Shown: positions 1 to 13,434, counted from the stretch's first letter. The stretch is DNA of 64,000 nt from Paramecium octaurelia (GCA_905182995.1 CAJJDP010000164.1:62001-126000), one strand, 5' to 3'. Translations and numbers: made by a program. The notes: generated by a model from the sequence alone, not told the origin.

Positions 1-176
1 TTTTGTTTAATAATCAGCTTTTTTCTAGTTTGATCATTGGCTTAATTAAACTTGATATATTGTTATCGCAGCACTGATAAATTGAGATCCTTCTATATCT
101 TTCCATGTCCGATGGATGCTTATATGTTTATAATCCAAATTGAATGAGATTTTGTTAATCTATTATATTAATTAAA

Positions 177-1159
177 ATGGCCGAAACGAAGGAAGAAGTT
201 AAGGCTTAACCAAAAGTATACTCTTATGGCGATTTGATTGAATTCGAAAATAAGCAAGCCTTTAGTTCAATAGGGAAGATGCCGCTGTCCACGAAATAAA
301 CTTTGCCTAGTTTTAGTTTCGGCTCGGCTGAACGTGCAAATTAAGCGAAACTATATCACAACAAGGAACTTGCCAGGATAGATTTTGCAGGTAAGGAAAT
401 CCATTATAACCAATAAAGGCAAGGCTAGTCCTGGACCTGTCTACGACGTGAGAGGAGGAGATAGATTTTATTACACTTAAGATGCAAATACAAAAATTGG
501 AACTGACCCTCGTAATACTTTGGGCACAGGAGCGAAGTTTGATTACTATTAGAGGAAGGATGTGGATGTAAAATTTGAATTTGAATTATGATAGTTTGAA
601 CCTCAAGAAGCAGATTTGATTCGAAAACCCAAATATCCAAACGTTAAGATTGGATTGGAATCCAGGGTATGATCCAAATATATTTAGTTCCCTCCTGAAA
701 AAAGATTAAAGGGAACTCCTGGCCCTCAATATGATCCAGCCATAAAGCCAGAAGTGCCCACTCCTGCTCAATATTCATTTGGATATAGGAGAGACATCCC
801 AGGAGCATCAGCCTTGGCTCCGACTTGTTCGACTCCAGTGATAGTGGGGCCAGGAGCGTATCTGTAGAAGCCTCCTGCAAACACGAGCAATTTGGAGGAC
901 GCTCCTCGTTGGACATTGCCGAAGGGTCCCAAGTTAGGAAAGATCTTCGAAGGATGGGATAAGAATTAAACATACGATACAAAATAGTATTCTTAATGAG
1001 ATAAAAAGGATTGCTGTAGGAGTGCAAGTGAATTCTAAGAAAAAGTCATATCCTGCATTCAGTGTTGGGAAGTCGACAAGAGAAGCAAAGGTTGGACATT
1101 TCAAGCAATTAATGGTGAAGGTTCCATCGAAGGTGCATATACCTCATCCTAAAATATGA
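177..1159 (+). CDS. sperm-tail PG-rich repeat (STPGR/CIMAP-like) protein
   Basis: 294 aa in the ciliate code with four introns (391-418, 568-594, 667-687, 987-1008). Several STPGR-type motifs are visible: SPGPVYD, TPGPQYD, a degenerate VPTPAQYSFG, GPGAYLQKP, and near the C-terminus PAFSVGKSTRE. Family knowledge: these repeats (ODF3, CIMAP, SHIPPO) are found in proteins attached to axonemal or cortical microtubules, some as microtubule inner proteins. The two 3n introns contain an in-frame TGA, so they must be removed. The start is the first ATG of the frame. It lies upstream of, and on the same strand as, the gamma-CA-like gene. The role in cilia is inferred from the repeats only. Confidence 0.75.
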
Positions 1160-1224
1160 TTATTTAAAGATTGCACATTAAGAATACATATATATATTAA
1201 ATATATTTTACATTAATAAAAATA

Positions 1225-1899
1225 ATGCAAAAATATTTAGGTGCTATCTACTACTAATTCAGATACTTGATGGGCCGTGCTTTCAAAGAGACTGGGTTGT
1301 GTAAGTGAGCATATGTGTAAACTGTATAGATTTTGATCAGTACGGGTCTCGTTTGTCCAATGACATTGCTTGGTTAGAGCCATTATCAAGACACAGGAAG
1401 ATTATGCCCCTATTTGGGTTCTACAAACCCAGAATAAGTGAATCAGCCAGCATTCAGGATAATGCAAGTTTAATTGGGCAAGTAAACCTCGGAGAGAATG
1501 TGCAAATTGGATATGGAGCAATCCTAAGAGCAGATGATCAAGCCATCAGAATTGGTTCAAACAGTGTGGTAGGTGACAACACCTCAATCCAATGCTCCAG
1601 AACTCGACTTCCAACAAATGTTTTGGCAAGTGTGACCATTGGTATGTCTTATTAAGTTGAATCTCTTAGGATAAAATGTTACCATCGGAGATAGTTGCAT
1701 TATCAACAATTCAATAATTGATGACAACGTTACCATTGGATCCAGAACACTCATACTTGACGGTGCTCAAATCGAAAGAGGCTCTCAAATTGCTGAAGAT
1801 AGTGTTGTGCCTCCAGGAAGATTGATTCCTTCAGGACAATTATGGGCAGGCAATCCAGTATAATTTGTTAGAAACTTGAATGAAAAGTAGATCAATTGA
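1225..1899 (+). CDS. gamma-carbonic anhydrase-like hexapeptide protein
   Basis: 205 aa with introns at 1301-1329 and 1642-1669. The centre is a left-handed beta-helix of hexapeptide repeats (for example IGDSCI, IDDNVTIG), followed by the typical family ending SGQLWAGNPVQFVRNL. In mitochondria such proteins form the gamma-CA arm of respiratory complex I. The three zinc-binding His of active gamma-CAs appear to be replaced: the stretch that usually reads VVHA is SIQC here, and the usual VGHG is IGDS. This points to a structural, non-catalytic subunit. The N-terminus is basic and could be a targeting sequence. It ends 24 bp from the stop of the convergent TBC gene. Confidence 0.8.
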
Positions 1900-1923
1900 A
1901 ATCATAATATAATAAATATAATA

Positions 1924-3093
1924 TCAGTATAAATCAAATATGGTCTTCATATAAAATTAAACATGTTTTCTGTAAGTTTGGATGTTTTCGAAATGAGACA
2001 GCAAGTCTAATAATTATGATGGCTTGTTTTTTCTCATTTTCATAGCCAATCTTGAGATCAACTACCTATCTATGCTGTGTTTCTATTTGGCTGCATATAT
2101 CAATTCCCCAACATTGAATTAGATTATGCTACTTTCATGGCCTTAAAAATTAAAACCATAATCCTCCTCTTTAAATTACTCAAGTTGTTTGTAAGTCACA
2201 TCAATGAAGCCTAATATTAATTCAGGAATCCCTCGAATCATTCCCCTTACCATCAGATAATCCCAACATCTAATGCAATCATCTAATTTAAATACATATA
2301 TAAACAACGATAAAATCATTTTGCTTATCCAAAGTGAATCATTCACATTTTTCAGATTCAATTTAGGAAACTTTTTGCGAATTAAATGATGTATCAATTT
2401 GGTAAAGAAGAAATGCATTGGCATATCATGACAAAAATTAAAGCAAAGTAAGTGTTTTTCATTGGTTAGCATTTACATAAAGCATTGAAAAGTCTTGTGT
2501 TCATCGCAGCCAGACACAATCAAAGTTAGAGCACAGACAAAGTTCATTCCCTAACAATAACCCACTCCTGGCAATGCGTTTGATATGGCAAAGAGTATTC
2601 TTTTAAGTTATTCCTGGCCACAACTCTCATGTTTAAATAACGCATGGTTCACCAACGTTCGGTCAATATCTTTCAGAATGCTTTTCTCATCAATTGGCAT
2701 ATATTCCAGATACTTTTCGTACGACAATTGAATTTATCCATTAGTAAGAAGAGCCTTCCAAGTAGCCCATCTATACTATTTGGGTGGTCCTAAAAGCACT
2801 AGTTCTTCGAATTCAGATCTATTGTATAGTAGATTGATGGTAGTTTGGATGTCATCGACATATTTCAAAGTGGAGATTGCTTGGGCCCATCTTGTTGCCG
2901 AATGTTCATTTTTATAGTAAGGTGTCGAGGGTCCACATTGGACCATCTTAAAGAAATTAGTATTTTCTTTATCCATTAGTGTTTAAACGCATGAACCTGA
3001 TTTTAGATCTTCTCTTTTCCATTTGGTGTCGGGAGATCCTTGACGAGGAGCATTGTTCTGGATCTCTCCTAAGCAGACACTATTGTTTCCCAT
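1924..3093 (-). CDS. TBC-domain Rab GTPase-activating protein
   Basis: 389 aa, intronless. The TBC domain starts near residue 105 (YRWATWKALL). It carries the Arg-finger motif IxxDxxR as ILKDIDRT and the Gln-finger motif as GYCQGMNF, then the usual helical second half ending around residue 320. Family role: it speeds GTP hydrolysis by a Rab protein through the dual Arg/Gln finger, switching off a vesicle-transport step. Both catalytic residues are present, so activity is likely. The protein begins MGNNSVCL, a possible N-myristoylation signal that could attach it to membranes (inference). Start chosen as the first in-frame ATG. Confidence 0.85.
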
Positions 3094-3200
3094 TTACTAG
3101 ATAAATAAAATTAATGATAAAAATAACAAGCATTAGTTAAATATAAAAAATACTTAATTAATGAAATATGTGAATTATTGAAAACATTAATACAATAATA

Positions 3201-3488
3201 TCATTTAATCATTTTTGCATCATAACCAGTGCCTGGAGCTAAAATTTTGATTTTTGGTATACTAGGGAATGAGCGTAAATAATTCTTCCAATCTTACCTA
3301 TAATTATTGGTATAGTAAAATGGTGTTGAAGGTTTCTGAAATTAATTAGACTATCTGCTTGCACTCATGAATCCAGCAGAGTTAACTCGTTGCAGAGGCG
3401 CTTAGTTGGTTGTGACAATTGATTTAAATGGTTACTTTGTAATCCCAGACGGAGCACGTACAACAGCAAGAGCTTACTGTTTTTGCAT
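3201..3488 (-). CDS. small basic hypothetical protein
   Basis: 95 aa, no intron needed, seven Gln from TAA/TAG. Rich in Gln, Ser, Lys and Pro and poor in hydrophobic runs; probably largely disordered. I do not recognise a family. The 3' end lies 107 bp past the TBC gene start, and both genes are on the minus strand. Codon use looks like that of neighbouring genes and the frame is open from ATG to TGA, so I consider it a real short gene, but only conservation would prove it. Confidence 0.5.
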
Positions 3489-4065
3489 AATTATTTATTT
3501 AATACAAATTAGAATACTTGTCAATTATTACAATTTACAATCATTTCGCATCCCGAATTTGATCCGATCATTAAATTAAGGATTACGGTGTTTAATAAAT
3601 GAGTTTATACATCCATTGAATAAATTGATATCATAATATTTGATAAATCATGTATTAAGAAGTACATTTTGTATAACTTATTTTCAATCATTTCTTCTTT
3701 TTCTTGAGTTTGCAGATAGAAATCCTAACTCTTGGGAACAACAGGAAAATGGGAGAATCATTCCTCAATAGGCTCATGAACTTATTGAATAGATTCTCTA
3801 TGAAAAGAACTGCTTCTATGCACTTCATAAACAAAATGGATAGTTAATATGTATATCAATTTTGTGTTGACTTTTGATTGGCAATCTACGCCCATATGCT
3901 TTTAATATTTTTAATCAGAAATTCAAATAATTCAAGATGCTAATTTATTAATTTATATTGGTTTTTAATAATTCAAAGTGATCTCAAAGGAATATTTTTT
4001 GTTTATAAGAAATGCATCATATAAGTCATGCACTCTGATATATATTAGATGCACAACAAATCTAT
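3489..4065. other. gap with scattered coding-like fragments
   Basis: No complete gene is supported. On the plus strand 3715-3850 reads like protein (a stretch ending EKNCFYALHKQNG) but has no start and meets TGA. On the minus strand the alternative 3' exon of the 178-aa ORF (see 4066-4602) would reach 3932. The stretch could be a decayed gene or untranslated DNA. Confidence 0.35.
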
Positions 4066-4602
4066 TCAAATAAATTAGAGGTACTAATAGAGAGCAGCAA
4101 GAGTATTATCAATACATTTGAGCGATTCATTGACTTAGAAAAAGATTATAGAGATTGTTATTAAATAATAGTCACTTTTTTGGCATTCAGAATTAGGTGT
4201 TGATAATAAATTTGGCAATTTTTGAGGAGGATTAGAGGAATCTTGGAAGGAATAGTAAGGAGCACATTTCCAATATAAATTAGAGAACCAGAAAGAAATG
4301 GATATATTTGGCTGTATATCAAGTGGCTTGATATCAAATTTATTAGTATTAATTATTTCTTGATGATTTAACTAAATTTAGTTATTAAAGAAATTGCAGT
4401 TATCCACAGGTTTCTTGTTGCGCATCTTGTTTACCCAATCGTATTTAAGCCTCTCAATTTACTTTATCCAATACTTAAATGCACATAAGGTTCCATACAA
4501 TATCGGAATTGTCGTAATTTAGAGGTTGCATGACAGTGTTTCACTATCAACAAACCTGCATAAGGATCTTCTTATCTGCTTTTTAACAATACTTTTCTTC
4601 AT
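4066..4602 (-). CDS. hypothetical protein, 178 aa
   Basis: Uninterrupted frame from ATG to TGA in the ciliate code, with several TAA/TAG read as Gln. The N-terminus is very basic (MKKSIVKKQIRR). No domain recognised. An alternative 32-nt intron (GTATTG...TATTAG, inside 4069-4106) would replace the last residues and extend the gene to 3932, giving 212 aa; both versions keep frame. The predicted protein is rich in aromatic and Asn residues. It is divergent to the cation channel gene, whose first ATG is 158 bp away. It may be a declining gene, because coding-like fragments lie just beyond it. Confidence 0.4.
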
Positions 4603-4760
4603 TCTTTCGATTCATCATATGTTCTGTACTTTCATTTTAGGTAAAAAATTTTCTCATATAGAGTTTCTTTCAGTCAATATTTGATATAGAGAAAATCAAA
4701 GCGTATAGAGTATTTATCGCTTGATTTTTTTTATATATATTTGTATCAGTTTACCTTCGA

Positions 4761-7700
4761 ATGGCCAAATTGTGTGATGGATTCAACAATTTATATGTAT
4801 GTGTGTACATAATAATGAGAAGGCGGAATATTATTAATTATAATATAATGATTGACAGAAGACATGAGAAAAAGAAGAGCGATGGTAGTAATACATTGAA
4901 GATAAAGAGGAGAGAAAGTGAAGAAATGGAATCGAACAATCAATTTTAGAATTCAGATCGATTTAATTCTAATCATTCATAAATCAAGCATTCCCTTGAT
5001 GTTTCTGATAAGAGTAGTTTTCCTTATCTCTAAAATCCTTTATTATCATAGGACAGTATTTCTGATAGAGTAGATGACAGCAATAGAAACGCTCAACAGG
5101 AATTTAAAATCAAATTAGACTATGAATAACCAATTCCTTTAATTCAATTAATTGAACATGAAATAAGACAGCGCTGTCGACCAGATTTAGTCAAATAAAC
5201 AAAATGTTACGGCGATGCGAGTGAACAAATAATGGTTACTGTCAAATCAACTGCAGAAATTGATGTTGATCAGGATATTTTAAACAAATATCAGAAGTAT
5301 TATATTCGAAACTACAAAACTGATCCTTACTATATTAAATTATAAGAACTGCATGGGCACCAAAGAATTAAACATGAATTGCAGGTAGTACTTTGATTCT
5401 AATAGTAGAACTACAATGATCCTTACGTATTGCTCAATTTGCGTAAGATGATTGTTTACATCTCGTTTATTATCCCCATCATAGCGAAGTCTATAATTAA
5501 GTCAATAGCATTTCGATTATTCATGACTATTTTGATCCTTTTCACCATCACTCTTTTTGCAATTGTGAAAACCTATCATCGTCATGACACCGATTAGATT
5601 GAATAAATCATAGCCATATTATTTTTTACTGAAATAGGATTACGTATAATTTCGTAAGGACTATTGTTTTCAAAAAATGCTTACTTTGTTAATTTCTCAA
5701 ACATATTTGATTTTTCAATTGCGTTGCTATCAGCGATTAATCTATATAGACCAGATATAGTAATAATAGACTTGTCACCTCTTCGAATAATAACTCTGTT
5801 GTAATATTTGGGAGACATATTTGATGGTTTGAAAGTAATGTTGACAGCATTAAAGCAATCGATCCGATATATATTGGAGGCATTGTCAATAGTAGGATTG
5901 TTTTCTTTATTCTTTGCTTTGGCTGGAGTGTTCTTATTTTAGGGACTATTTAATTATAGGTGTGTTCCAATAAACGAGGAGTTGGGAGATGATTGGATAC
6001 AATGCAATGTAGACCAATGTCCTGAGGGAATGGAATGCAAATACGTTGAGTAGACAATTAAGATGCCAACTTCTTTCAATAATATCATCTATTCATATGG
6101 CTAGATATTGAGAACAATTACAATGGATGATTGGAGTTGGGTCATGTTTTTCACAATCAGAATTTTCAATCCTTGGGTATGGATATTTTATTTACTGATA
6201 ATTTTCGTATGTGGTTTTTTTAGTTTTAATTTGGTGATCGCAGTGTTGAAGACTCATTATGCTGAGGCGACTGAATAATTTTTTCATTAATAGGAGCAGT
6301 AACAAATCAATAAAAGATTATTGGAGGAGAAATCAAATCAATAAAGAGATGTAACAGATGTTTTTGATGTTGCAATGCTTCGTCAAATTGGATTTCTTAA
6401 GACTTTCAAAAAATATTATCATTTACTTAACTAATCTAAGAAAATAAACTAATATAAATTAGAAGATTTCTAAATAAAAAATTCTACACAACCAAGACTG
6501 TTATCAGCCAAATAGAGACTAAGCAAAAATGTAAATGTAAAAATATTCTTTTTGATTTATTTCTTAGAGCAACTATTTTGATTAATTCTATGAGTATCTG
6601 AGAAATTTGACATTCAAAAACATTCTGTTATCCAAATTCCAATGTCTAAGTAAAAAATAAAAAGAAATTAATCTTAAAAATTACACTGATAATGAAGATT
6701 ATCTTAAAATTTTGGAGGACCTCACCAAATTCGAATTCTCCTAATTATCAAAACAAGTTAACCCAAAATAATATCAAAAATATACAAGCTTAGAAGAAGT
6801 GTTACCATCTTTTGCGTATTATTATTCTTTCTACATCATATAGGGATATTCAAAACTCAAAGTAGAATATTGATGAAAAAGTGATCAATTATACCAAATA
6901 CAGATGTTAATTAGAATACATGGTTCCAAAATACTCCAAGAATAACTCATAAATATTCAGATTCAAAAACAGCTCAAGTAGGTTGAAGTGTCCAATTAAG
7001 AAAAGCTAAAGAGCAAACAATATTAAAAGGGTATTTTAAGTCGCAGAAGCTCAAGACTCGCATGCCGTCCAAACTACAAGCATTCCAAATGAAAGGAAGA
7101 CTTATAAAGGATTCAATAAGTAAATGATAGCATCAAAGCACTCAATACCATTTACAATCAAAAAGGGAAATGTTACATATCTATTTGTTTAAGGGTATTA
7201 TTTGAGTTTTGATAAAATTGCATTCAAAATGAAGTAGAAAATCGAGAAGGAGAAGACACACAGTGTCTCTTATGATCTTGAATACAAGAATATGAGAATG
7301 AAGGAAATTAAGAGCAGGAGAGTTGTTGATAACAATTGGTCTGGTTGTGATGTCATTGAAACCCGTTATGCAACCTTTAGGTTGGTAAATGTACTAGGGA
7401 CATTAAATAAAATCGACTTCGTAGTTTGGATAAAGGGGTTGTCTGGCATGTTATAAATACTAAGGAAATACATAAATAGGGTAGTATCTAGTAAATTTAC
7501 AGAAATTGCTTTGGATCTGCTGATATTCATAAACTTCACTTTCTTGGCATTGTACGGAATTGCAGATGCTTCTATCATCTCTGACGTGGAGGACATTATT
7601 ACAATTCTGTTATCAATTGAGACATTTCTTCGGTTTTGCAGCACATCTTTTAAAGAGTTGTCAAATAACAATGAGAGTATTCTTTAAACTTTAATTGTTA

Positions 7701-10700
7701 TTTTGAACTTTATTGAATATACAATGAGTGATTACATGACCGATTTAACTGAATAAAATTTACGATTGATTAGAGGAACAAAATGTTTGTTGTTTTATAG
7801 ATGTTTAAAATATAACAGCATGGCTGTGACTATTGGTCATATAGCATCAGAAACATTTAAGTCTTACATATATTTGACATTTTTGATGTTTATAGTAATA
7901 TTTTTGTATGCTCTGGTGGGTATGGAAGTATATGCAGGAGAGTTTGATTAGAATGACTTATTGGGATAATTGCACTCATATGACAATGTTCTAAAATCCT
8001 TTATGACTGTGTTTAATATCATGACAAACGATGATTGGTATGGGGTATTTGTTCTAGGTACTGGGATTAATGAAACATTTGGAACAGTCTACTCATACTC
8101 GATGGTAATCGTACTAAATTATTTAACATATGGATTGGTCTTGGCTATTTTATTGGATGGATTCAGCAAGTATTTAGATAGGTAGATTTTTTCAGAAATC
8201 GAAGAGACAGAATAGTAATCTTTAGTGAAATCATCAAATAGTCAATAATTAGACACTTCAAATTCTTAATAATTGCAAGAAGCTAATCCTGTTGTTTAAA
8301 TATAATAAAAGGATAAAACTAGAATTCGAAGGGGGAAATAAAAGACGGCTTTGATATAACATCTAATAAATTCAATCAGATAAATTAATTAAAAGATATT
8401 GGATGCATCTCCTGAGTTGTATGTTGGAATCAAATGCGAACAATCCTTATTTATTTTCAACAAGTCTAATCATTTTCGGATGATGTGCATGATGATTGCC
8501 AGATCAAAACTTTACAATTGGATTAACGATGTGTCTCTTTCGGCATCGATAATTATTTTCATCCTCTAAACATATAATGACTATGAGGAGGGCAAATAAA
8601 CATATCCACAAGAAGTTTAGTTCTACCTCAATATAATTTTGGCAGTTGAATATCTCGTAAATGTGATTGGTAAAGGGTTATTCATAGAGATGGGTTCTCA
8701 TTTCAATTCCATCTGGTAGATCGTGGATATATTTTATTTGTTATCCTTCTTCATCTAATACTAGAAAGATTATTACGTGAAGCCAATATTTTAGATCCTT
8801 CTCTATTTTGGATACTTTAGGCCTTTTAATCTTTTGAATAGAATTAAGTTTTTGAACGTTCTAAGTTCTGCACTCTACCAATCTTTGGTCGATATCCTAA
8901 ATGTATTGTTAACTCTCTTCTCAGTCTGGATCATTTTTGGAGTGTATGGAATCATATTATATGAGGGATAATTTGGATTTTGTGAAGATAAGATGGAATT
9001 CAGAATCAAGTATGAAGAATGCATTCAAGAGAATAGAACTTGGATCAATTTTAAACACAACTTCGATAATATCACCATGGCTATTCCAACATTATTCACA
9101 GTTTCCACTTTTGATGGTTGGGGTGAAATGCTCTAAATTGCTGAAAATAGTGACAGTCGAAATGTTGGACCTGTGCCATTTAATAGTTATATACACACAT
9201 ATGTCTTTTTCATTACCTTCTGTTTTATTGGATCGATGTTTTTTCTAAGTCTTTTCACGGGTGTGTTATTCTCAAACTTAAAAGCAAATCAGAGGAAAAT
9301 AGAGTAGGGAGAATTCAATTAGAATCAGAAGGAATTCATCGAGATCTCTGAGATCATCACCAAAGACATCCCCGTATTCTCCACACCTCCTGACAATGTC
9401 ATTAGAAGATTGGCATCGATCATCATGAATAACTCCATTATGCAATCCTTCTTTTTTCTCATCTTGTTTTTGGATGTAGTTAACAATGCCTTATTTCATT
9501 CTAGCATGAATGTCAAGTACCTCGATACTATCAATTACATCCATCACGCATTTACAATATTTATCACCATATGGAGTTTGCTTCAATATTTGGCTCTAGG
9601 ATTGTTTAGATTCTTTGACAATCATTGGAGACAATTCCTTTTCATCTTGAATCTCATTGCTGTCTGTGATCTCGCAATGGATCTAAAATACAATTGGGTA
9701 GAAATCTACTATTATTCCAGTCCTTTGACCGAATACTATAAACTCTATAGATTTTGCTTTGCATTGAGAAGCTTCAGATTGATCCTCATATTTTAGGGGT
9801 TAATCAATATTCAGAGACTAATGAGAGTTATGGTTTATGCTCTCCCATTTCTAGGCAAAATATTCTTCATCCTTATCGACACAATGTTGGTGTTTGCCTT
9901 ATTTGGATGTTAACTATATGGATAGATCGATTCAGGGTAGGTTATGGATGATCAAATCAATTTTCATAATATTGCTTAGGCTATGCTCACTCTATTCAAA
10001 TGTGCATCAGGCGACGATTGGAGAACCATTATGACTGACACTATGCATCATAATCCTAATTGCTCTACAGATTCAACCTATTGTGGTTCTATTTATAGTT
10101 AAATATACTTTTTCCTCTTCATGCTATTATCCAATTATGTTTTCTTAAACTTGTTTGTCTTGGGATTGATCGAATAATTTGAGTCCTTCTTTTAGGTTCA
10201 AAATTCAATAATCCAAACCTATGTCGAAAATGAAGATAGAATAAAAACGATCTGGTGCAAGTATGATCTGCATTTTCATTATTTTAAGGTACTCTCCAGA
10301 AACTCAAGGGAAAGCTATGCATTACAAATTTCTCTGTAGATTTCTAATGGATCTCGGATCTCCTTTGGGGAGAGGAAAACAGGAAAACCTTTGGGATGCT
10401 GCCAAATAAGCCTCTGCATTCAAATTAAAGTGGTAAGGAGTCCATCTCTATCATCTAGTGATCATCATGGCTACATTCAATATAATTAGTTGATTTATGA
10501 ACTGTTTAGGACATGCTTTCAGGATGATGTTTTCAAAACTGGGAGTTAAAATGCTATCAAGTAGATTTAATAATACAATAAAGAAATGCAAATGAAATTA
10601 ATGAATTATCGAAGAAATTTATTTATCAAACGAGCCAATATTTGTTTAGTCGACCTCAGGACTAATTTTAATATTCTTCATGATTATTTGAATGTTCTCA

Positions 10701-11077
10701 TTTCATTCAAAGCTTGGGAATCTCACTCCAAAAATTTGATAAAAAAAATAAACAAACGGAATAAAGAATTTACTGAAAACACTGAATTTGATGAATAAAA
10801 CCAAGAAGAGTAATAATTTGATCATTTTACATAAGACTTTAACGAAGCGGACACTCATTCTTAAATGAAATCTCCGTATTCAGAGGATCAGTACAGATTA
10901 GCGATACAGAGAGATTCCAACCAGTAATAACCGATGATAACCAATCCAAACATCTCTTAACCTTTTAAAGTCAAGAGATAATGCAACTCCCAGAGATACC
11001 CCAGTATGATAATTAATTGGAGAGTCATTTAAACAACGCTTTGTTTATATATAATCCACAAAAGTGATCTTAATTGA
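4761..11077 (+). CDS. four-domain voltage-gated cation (Cav/Nav-type) channel
   Basis: 2060 aa with introns 5385-5405, 6537-6567, 6816-6843, 10261-10288 and 10433-10458. It has four repeats of six TM segments, each with a P-loop: TMDDW (Asp 449), TNDDW (Asp 1064), TFDGW (Asp 1425) and SGDDW (Asp 1725). Aligned to animal Cav filters (EEEE, or EEDD in T-type), all four selectivity positions are Asp. S4 of domain II is well charged (LRLIRGTKCLLFYR); S4 of domain I is weak. After domain IV come the family-typical WCKY segment, FLMDLGSPLG, and an EF-hand-like D-x-x-G-Y-I segment. Family knowledge: ciliary Ca2+ channels of this class drive the backward-swimming action potential in Paramecium. Whether this one is Ca2+-selective is inference. 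Start is the first ATG; 4848 or 4915 are alternatives. Confidence 0.88.
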
Positions 11078-11495
11078 TAAATAATATTCTTTATGTAATT
11101 GTTTATTATATCAGAATCCATTTCAATTTTGTATTATCATTTATAACCTATATTTATTTGGACAATTCTAGAAGACTTCCTTAAATAGCCAAAGAATTCG
11201 AAAGAATTAGTTATTTAGATAGTTATTATAAATATAAATAACAAAAAAGTTTGATATGAGACTTTTATATTAAGAAGCAAATTCACTTTCAAAATTTGAA
11301 TTTCATTGAATTGAAGATAAACATGCAAATAAATAATATTAATCAATTACAAAAATGAGATTTGTCATAATCGACTATTATATGGCATTTTAAATTTTGT
11401 AGAAAAATAAAATACATTTTTTGATCTTTGTAGCAGATAGTATTATTAATAACTTATTAATTAGAATAATTGAATAAGGTAATAGAATGAAATGA
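11078..11495. other. intergenic gap between convergent genes
   Basis: Very AT-rich. It holds a 51-codon plus-strand ORF from 11092 that reads like a hydrophobic protein fragment and then stops; it has no support as a gene. Presumably it also contains the 3' UTRs of both flanking convergent genes. Nothing else seen. Confidence 0.4.
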
Positions 11496-13434
11496 TCAAA
11501 ATATTTTCTAAGAATTTTTAATAATAGAACAAAGCTCTTATTTTTATTAATTCTACTAATTTTTTTTAGCTAGTTACTTCAACATTTATTATATCATTAA
11601 TCCTTTCATATTTTTTGATATTGATTCCTATTTCTCACTATCAAGTCTTCTAAAATGTTGTGGTGAACCATTAGTGTTATTGCTATGAAAGTTTAGCAAA
11701 GGAGATTCTTTTTCGTGTCTTTCTGTCAGACATCCTAACTCTGGTATAGACAACTTATTATAAAGAGCTCTTCCATCTGACTTGTTTTTTTTGTGCTGCT
11801 TTTTATCATTAATTTCATTCAACTGTTCTTGAGAATTGCAATTAATTTTCAATTTATCAAATTGATTCAACACTTTATCTTGATGAGAACTCTACTTTAT
11901 ATGATTAATAGGTTTTTGTTTTTTAGAGTTTAAGACTTTTTTGAATAAGTTTTTAGCCAATTAGGCAAATTATTAGGGTTGTTGAGTAGAATTAATTTAT
12001 TTCCCTTTCTTTATTTGATTGAAATCTGGCTTAGAATTTTGGAGATTTTATTTTTTATAATTAATGGATGGACTATTTCTATTAGAATACGAAGTAAATA
12101 ATGTATGAGTCCCTGATAAAGGTCGATGAGTGATGGCACCATGTTTGAATTTATTATGCTATTGGTCATTATATGTATCTTCAATAAGTAATTTAGCCAG
12201 AGAATTCAACTTGAGATTATTACTCTATGGTTATGGTTATTGGGTTTTAAGGTGAGTAGAACTAATGGAGACCTTATGCAAGGAAGGCGTAGGAGTGTTA
12301 GCATCACGTATAATCTTATTGATTTTTATTTGATTCTTGGCTACTGTTGTTTTGGATTTGTTTTTAATCAACTCTAATGGTTTATTGTCTAATTTAGTTA
12401 AGCTTTCCATTATTTCTGTCGAGACTTGTCTGTTAGACTTCTTGGACAAATAATTAAATTAATCTTTAGCAAAGATGATCTTCTTCTCAATAGAACCAAT
12501 GCTATATTTTGTGTCATTCTTTTTGTGGAGACTATAATTGGGTTGTCCCTTTTGATGTGCTTTAGTCTTTTGTTTTTAGATTAATTCCTGAATCCTGTGA
12601 TCATGTGCTTATTTGTAACTGGGAGATGTCATTTGTTTTTTGTTAAATTTGGTTCCAATATAAAGTAAGAAATTATCCAAAGTAATCTTATCCTTCTTAG
12701 GAATCGGAGCAATCGAGAATGAAGACATGTCATCAAGGTGTTCGAGATGCTTAAATAACTCATTAATAGTTTATGAGGCATCCTTGTGAAAAGGTTTTTC
12801 ATTCTAGACAGTTTTATAGTTAACAATTTTTTACTTTCAACCAACTTATTTCTTTGAGAACCTAAGTGTGCTGCACAACTTCATTTTCGACCTCCTCCTA
12901 CTCTTGAGGCAGAGATTCTTACGAGTTAGCAGGAGATGGTCTCTCACCCACAATGCCTTTCGGGGGCTTTTGAGGATTGAGTTTATTTTCTTCTTCTATG
13001 ATTTTAGCTATTCGGAAATAATCGTACTTCCTTTTCTTATCATAGTATCTATTTAGCACAGTGCACACCGGCTCTTCAAATATTCTGGCGATATCTGCAT
13101 GGAACTAATTCAATCGAACACAATACTTTGTAATATTCTGTAAGCAATGCTATTTTTTGTGGATATTCCTCCAATTTATAATATCTCTTAAGGTACTCAT
13201 CCTATCGTTATGCATTAATTAAGGTACTTCCTCATCTATAGTCAACCAATCCTTAAAGTGGATAACATGTCTAGTAGATGCATCACTCAATATTTCATTA
13301 ATTTCTCGAATGTAATAATAATTTTGAGAATGACGATATTTCTTATACAGTTTGAAATTCATAACAGCAATTGGCTTTCTAACTATCAATGGCAAGGTTT
13401 GGGTTTGCTCTACGAATTTAAAATTCTAACTCAT
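11496..13434 (-). CDS. hypothetical protein, 635 aa, basic and low-complexity C-half
   Basis: One intron (12804-12834, 31 nt) joins two frames into one protein. Residues 1-150 are folded-looking and rich in aromatic and charged residues. From about residue 170 the protein is Lys/Gln/Asn/Ser-rich and probably disordered, with stretches such as KSKTTVAKNQIKINKI. No catalytic motif or TM segment is seen. I do not recognise the family; it may be ciliate-specific. The start ATG lies 54 bp downstream of the K+ channel stop, on the same strand. Three standard-code ORFs in this span are pieces of this gene or shadows of it. Confidence 0.7.

Noticed and set aside
76..176. Minus-strand 30-codon ORF near the left edge that might be the 5' end of another gene
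   Set aside because: It meets TGA after 30 codons, a candidate 27-nt intron does not rescue it, and the window ends; no support.
11092..11248. 51-codon plus-strand ORF in the gap after the cation channel
   Set aside because: Short, hydrophobic, no flanking gene features, likely chance or a remnant.
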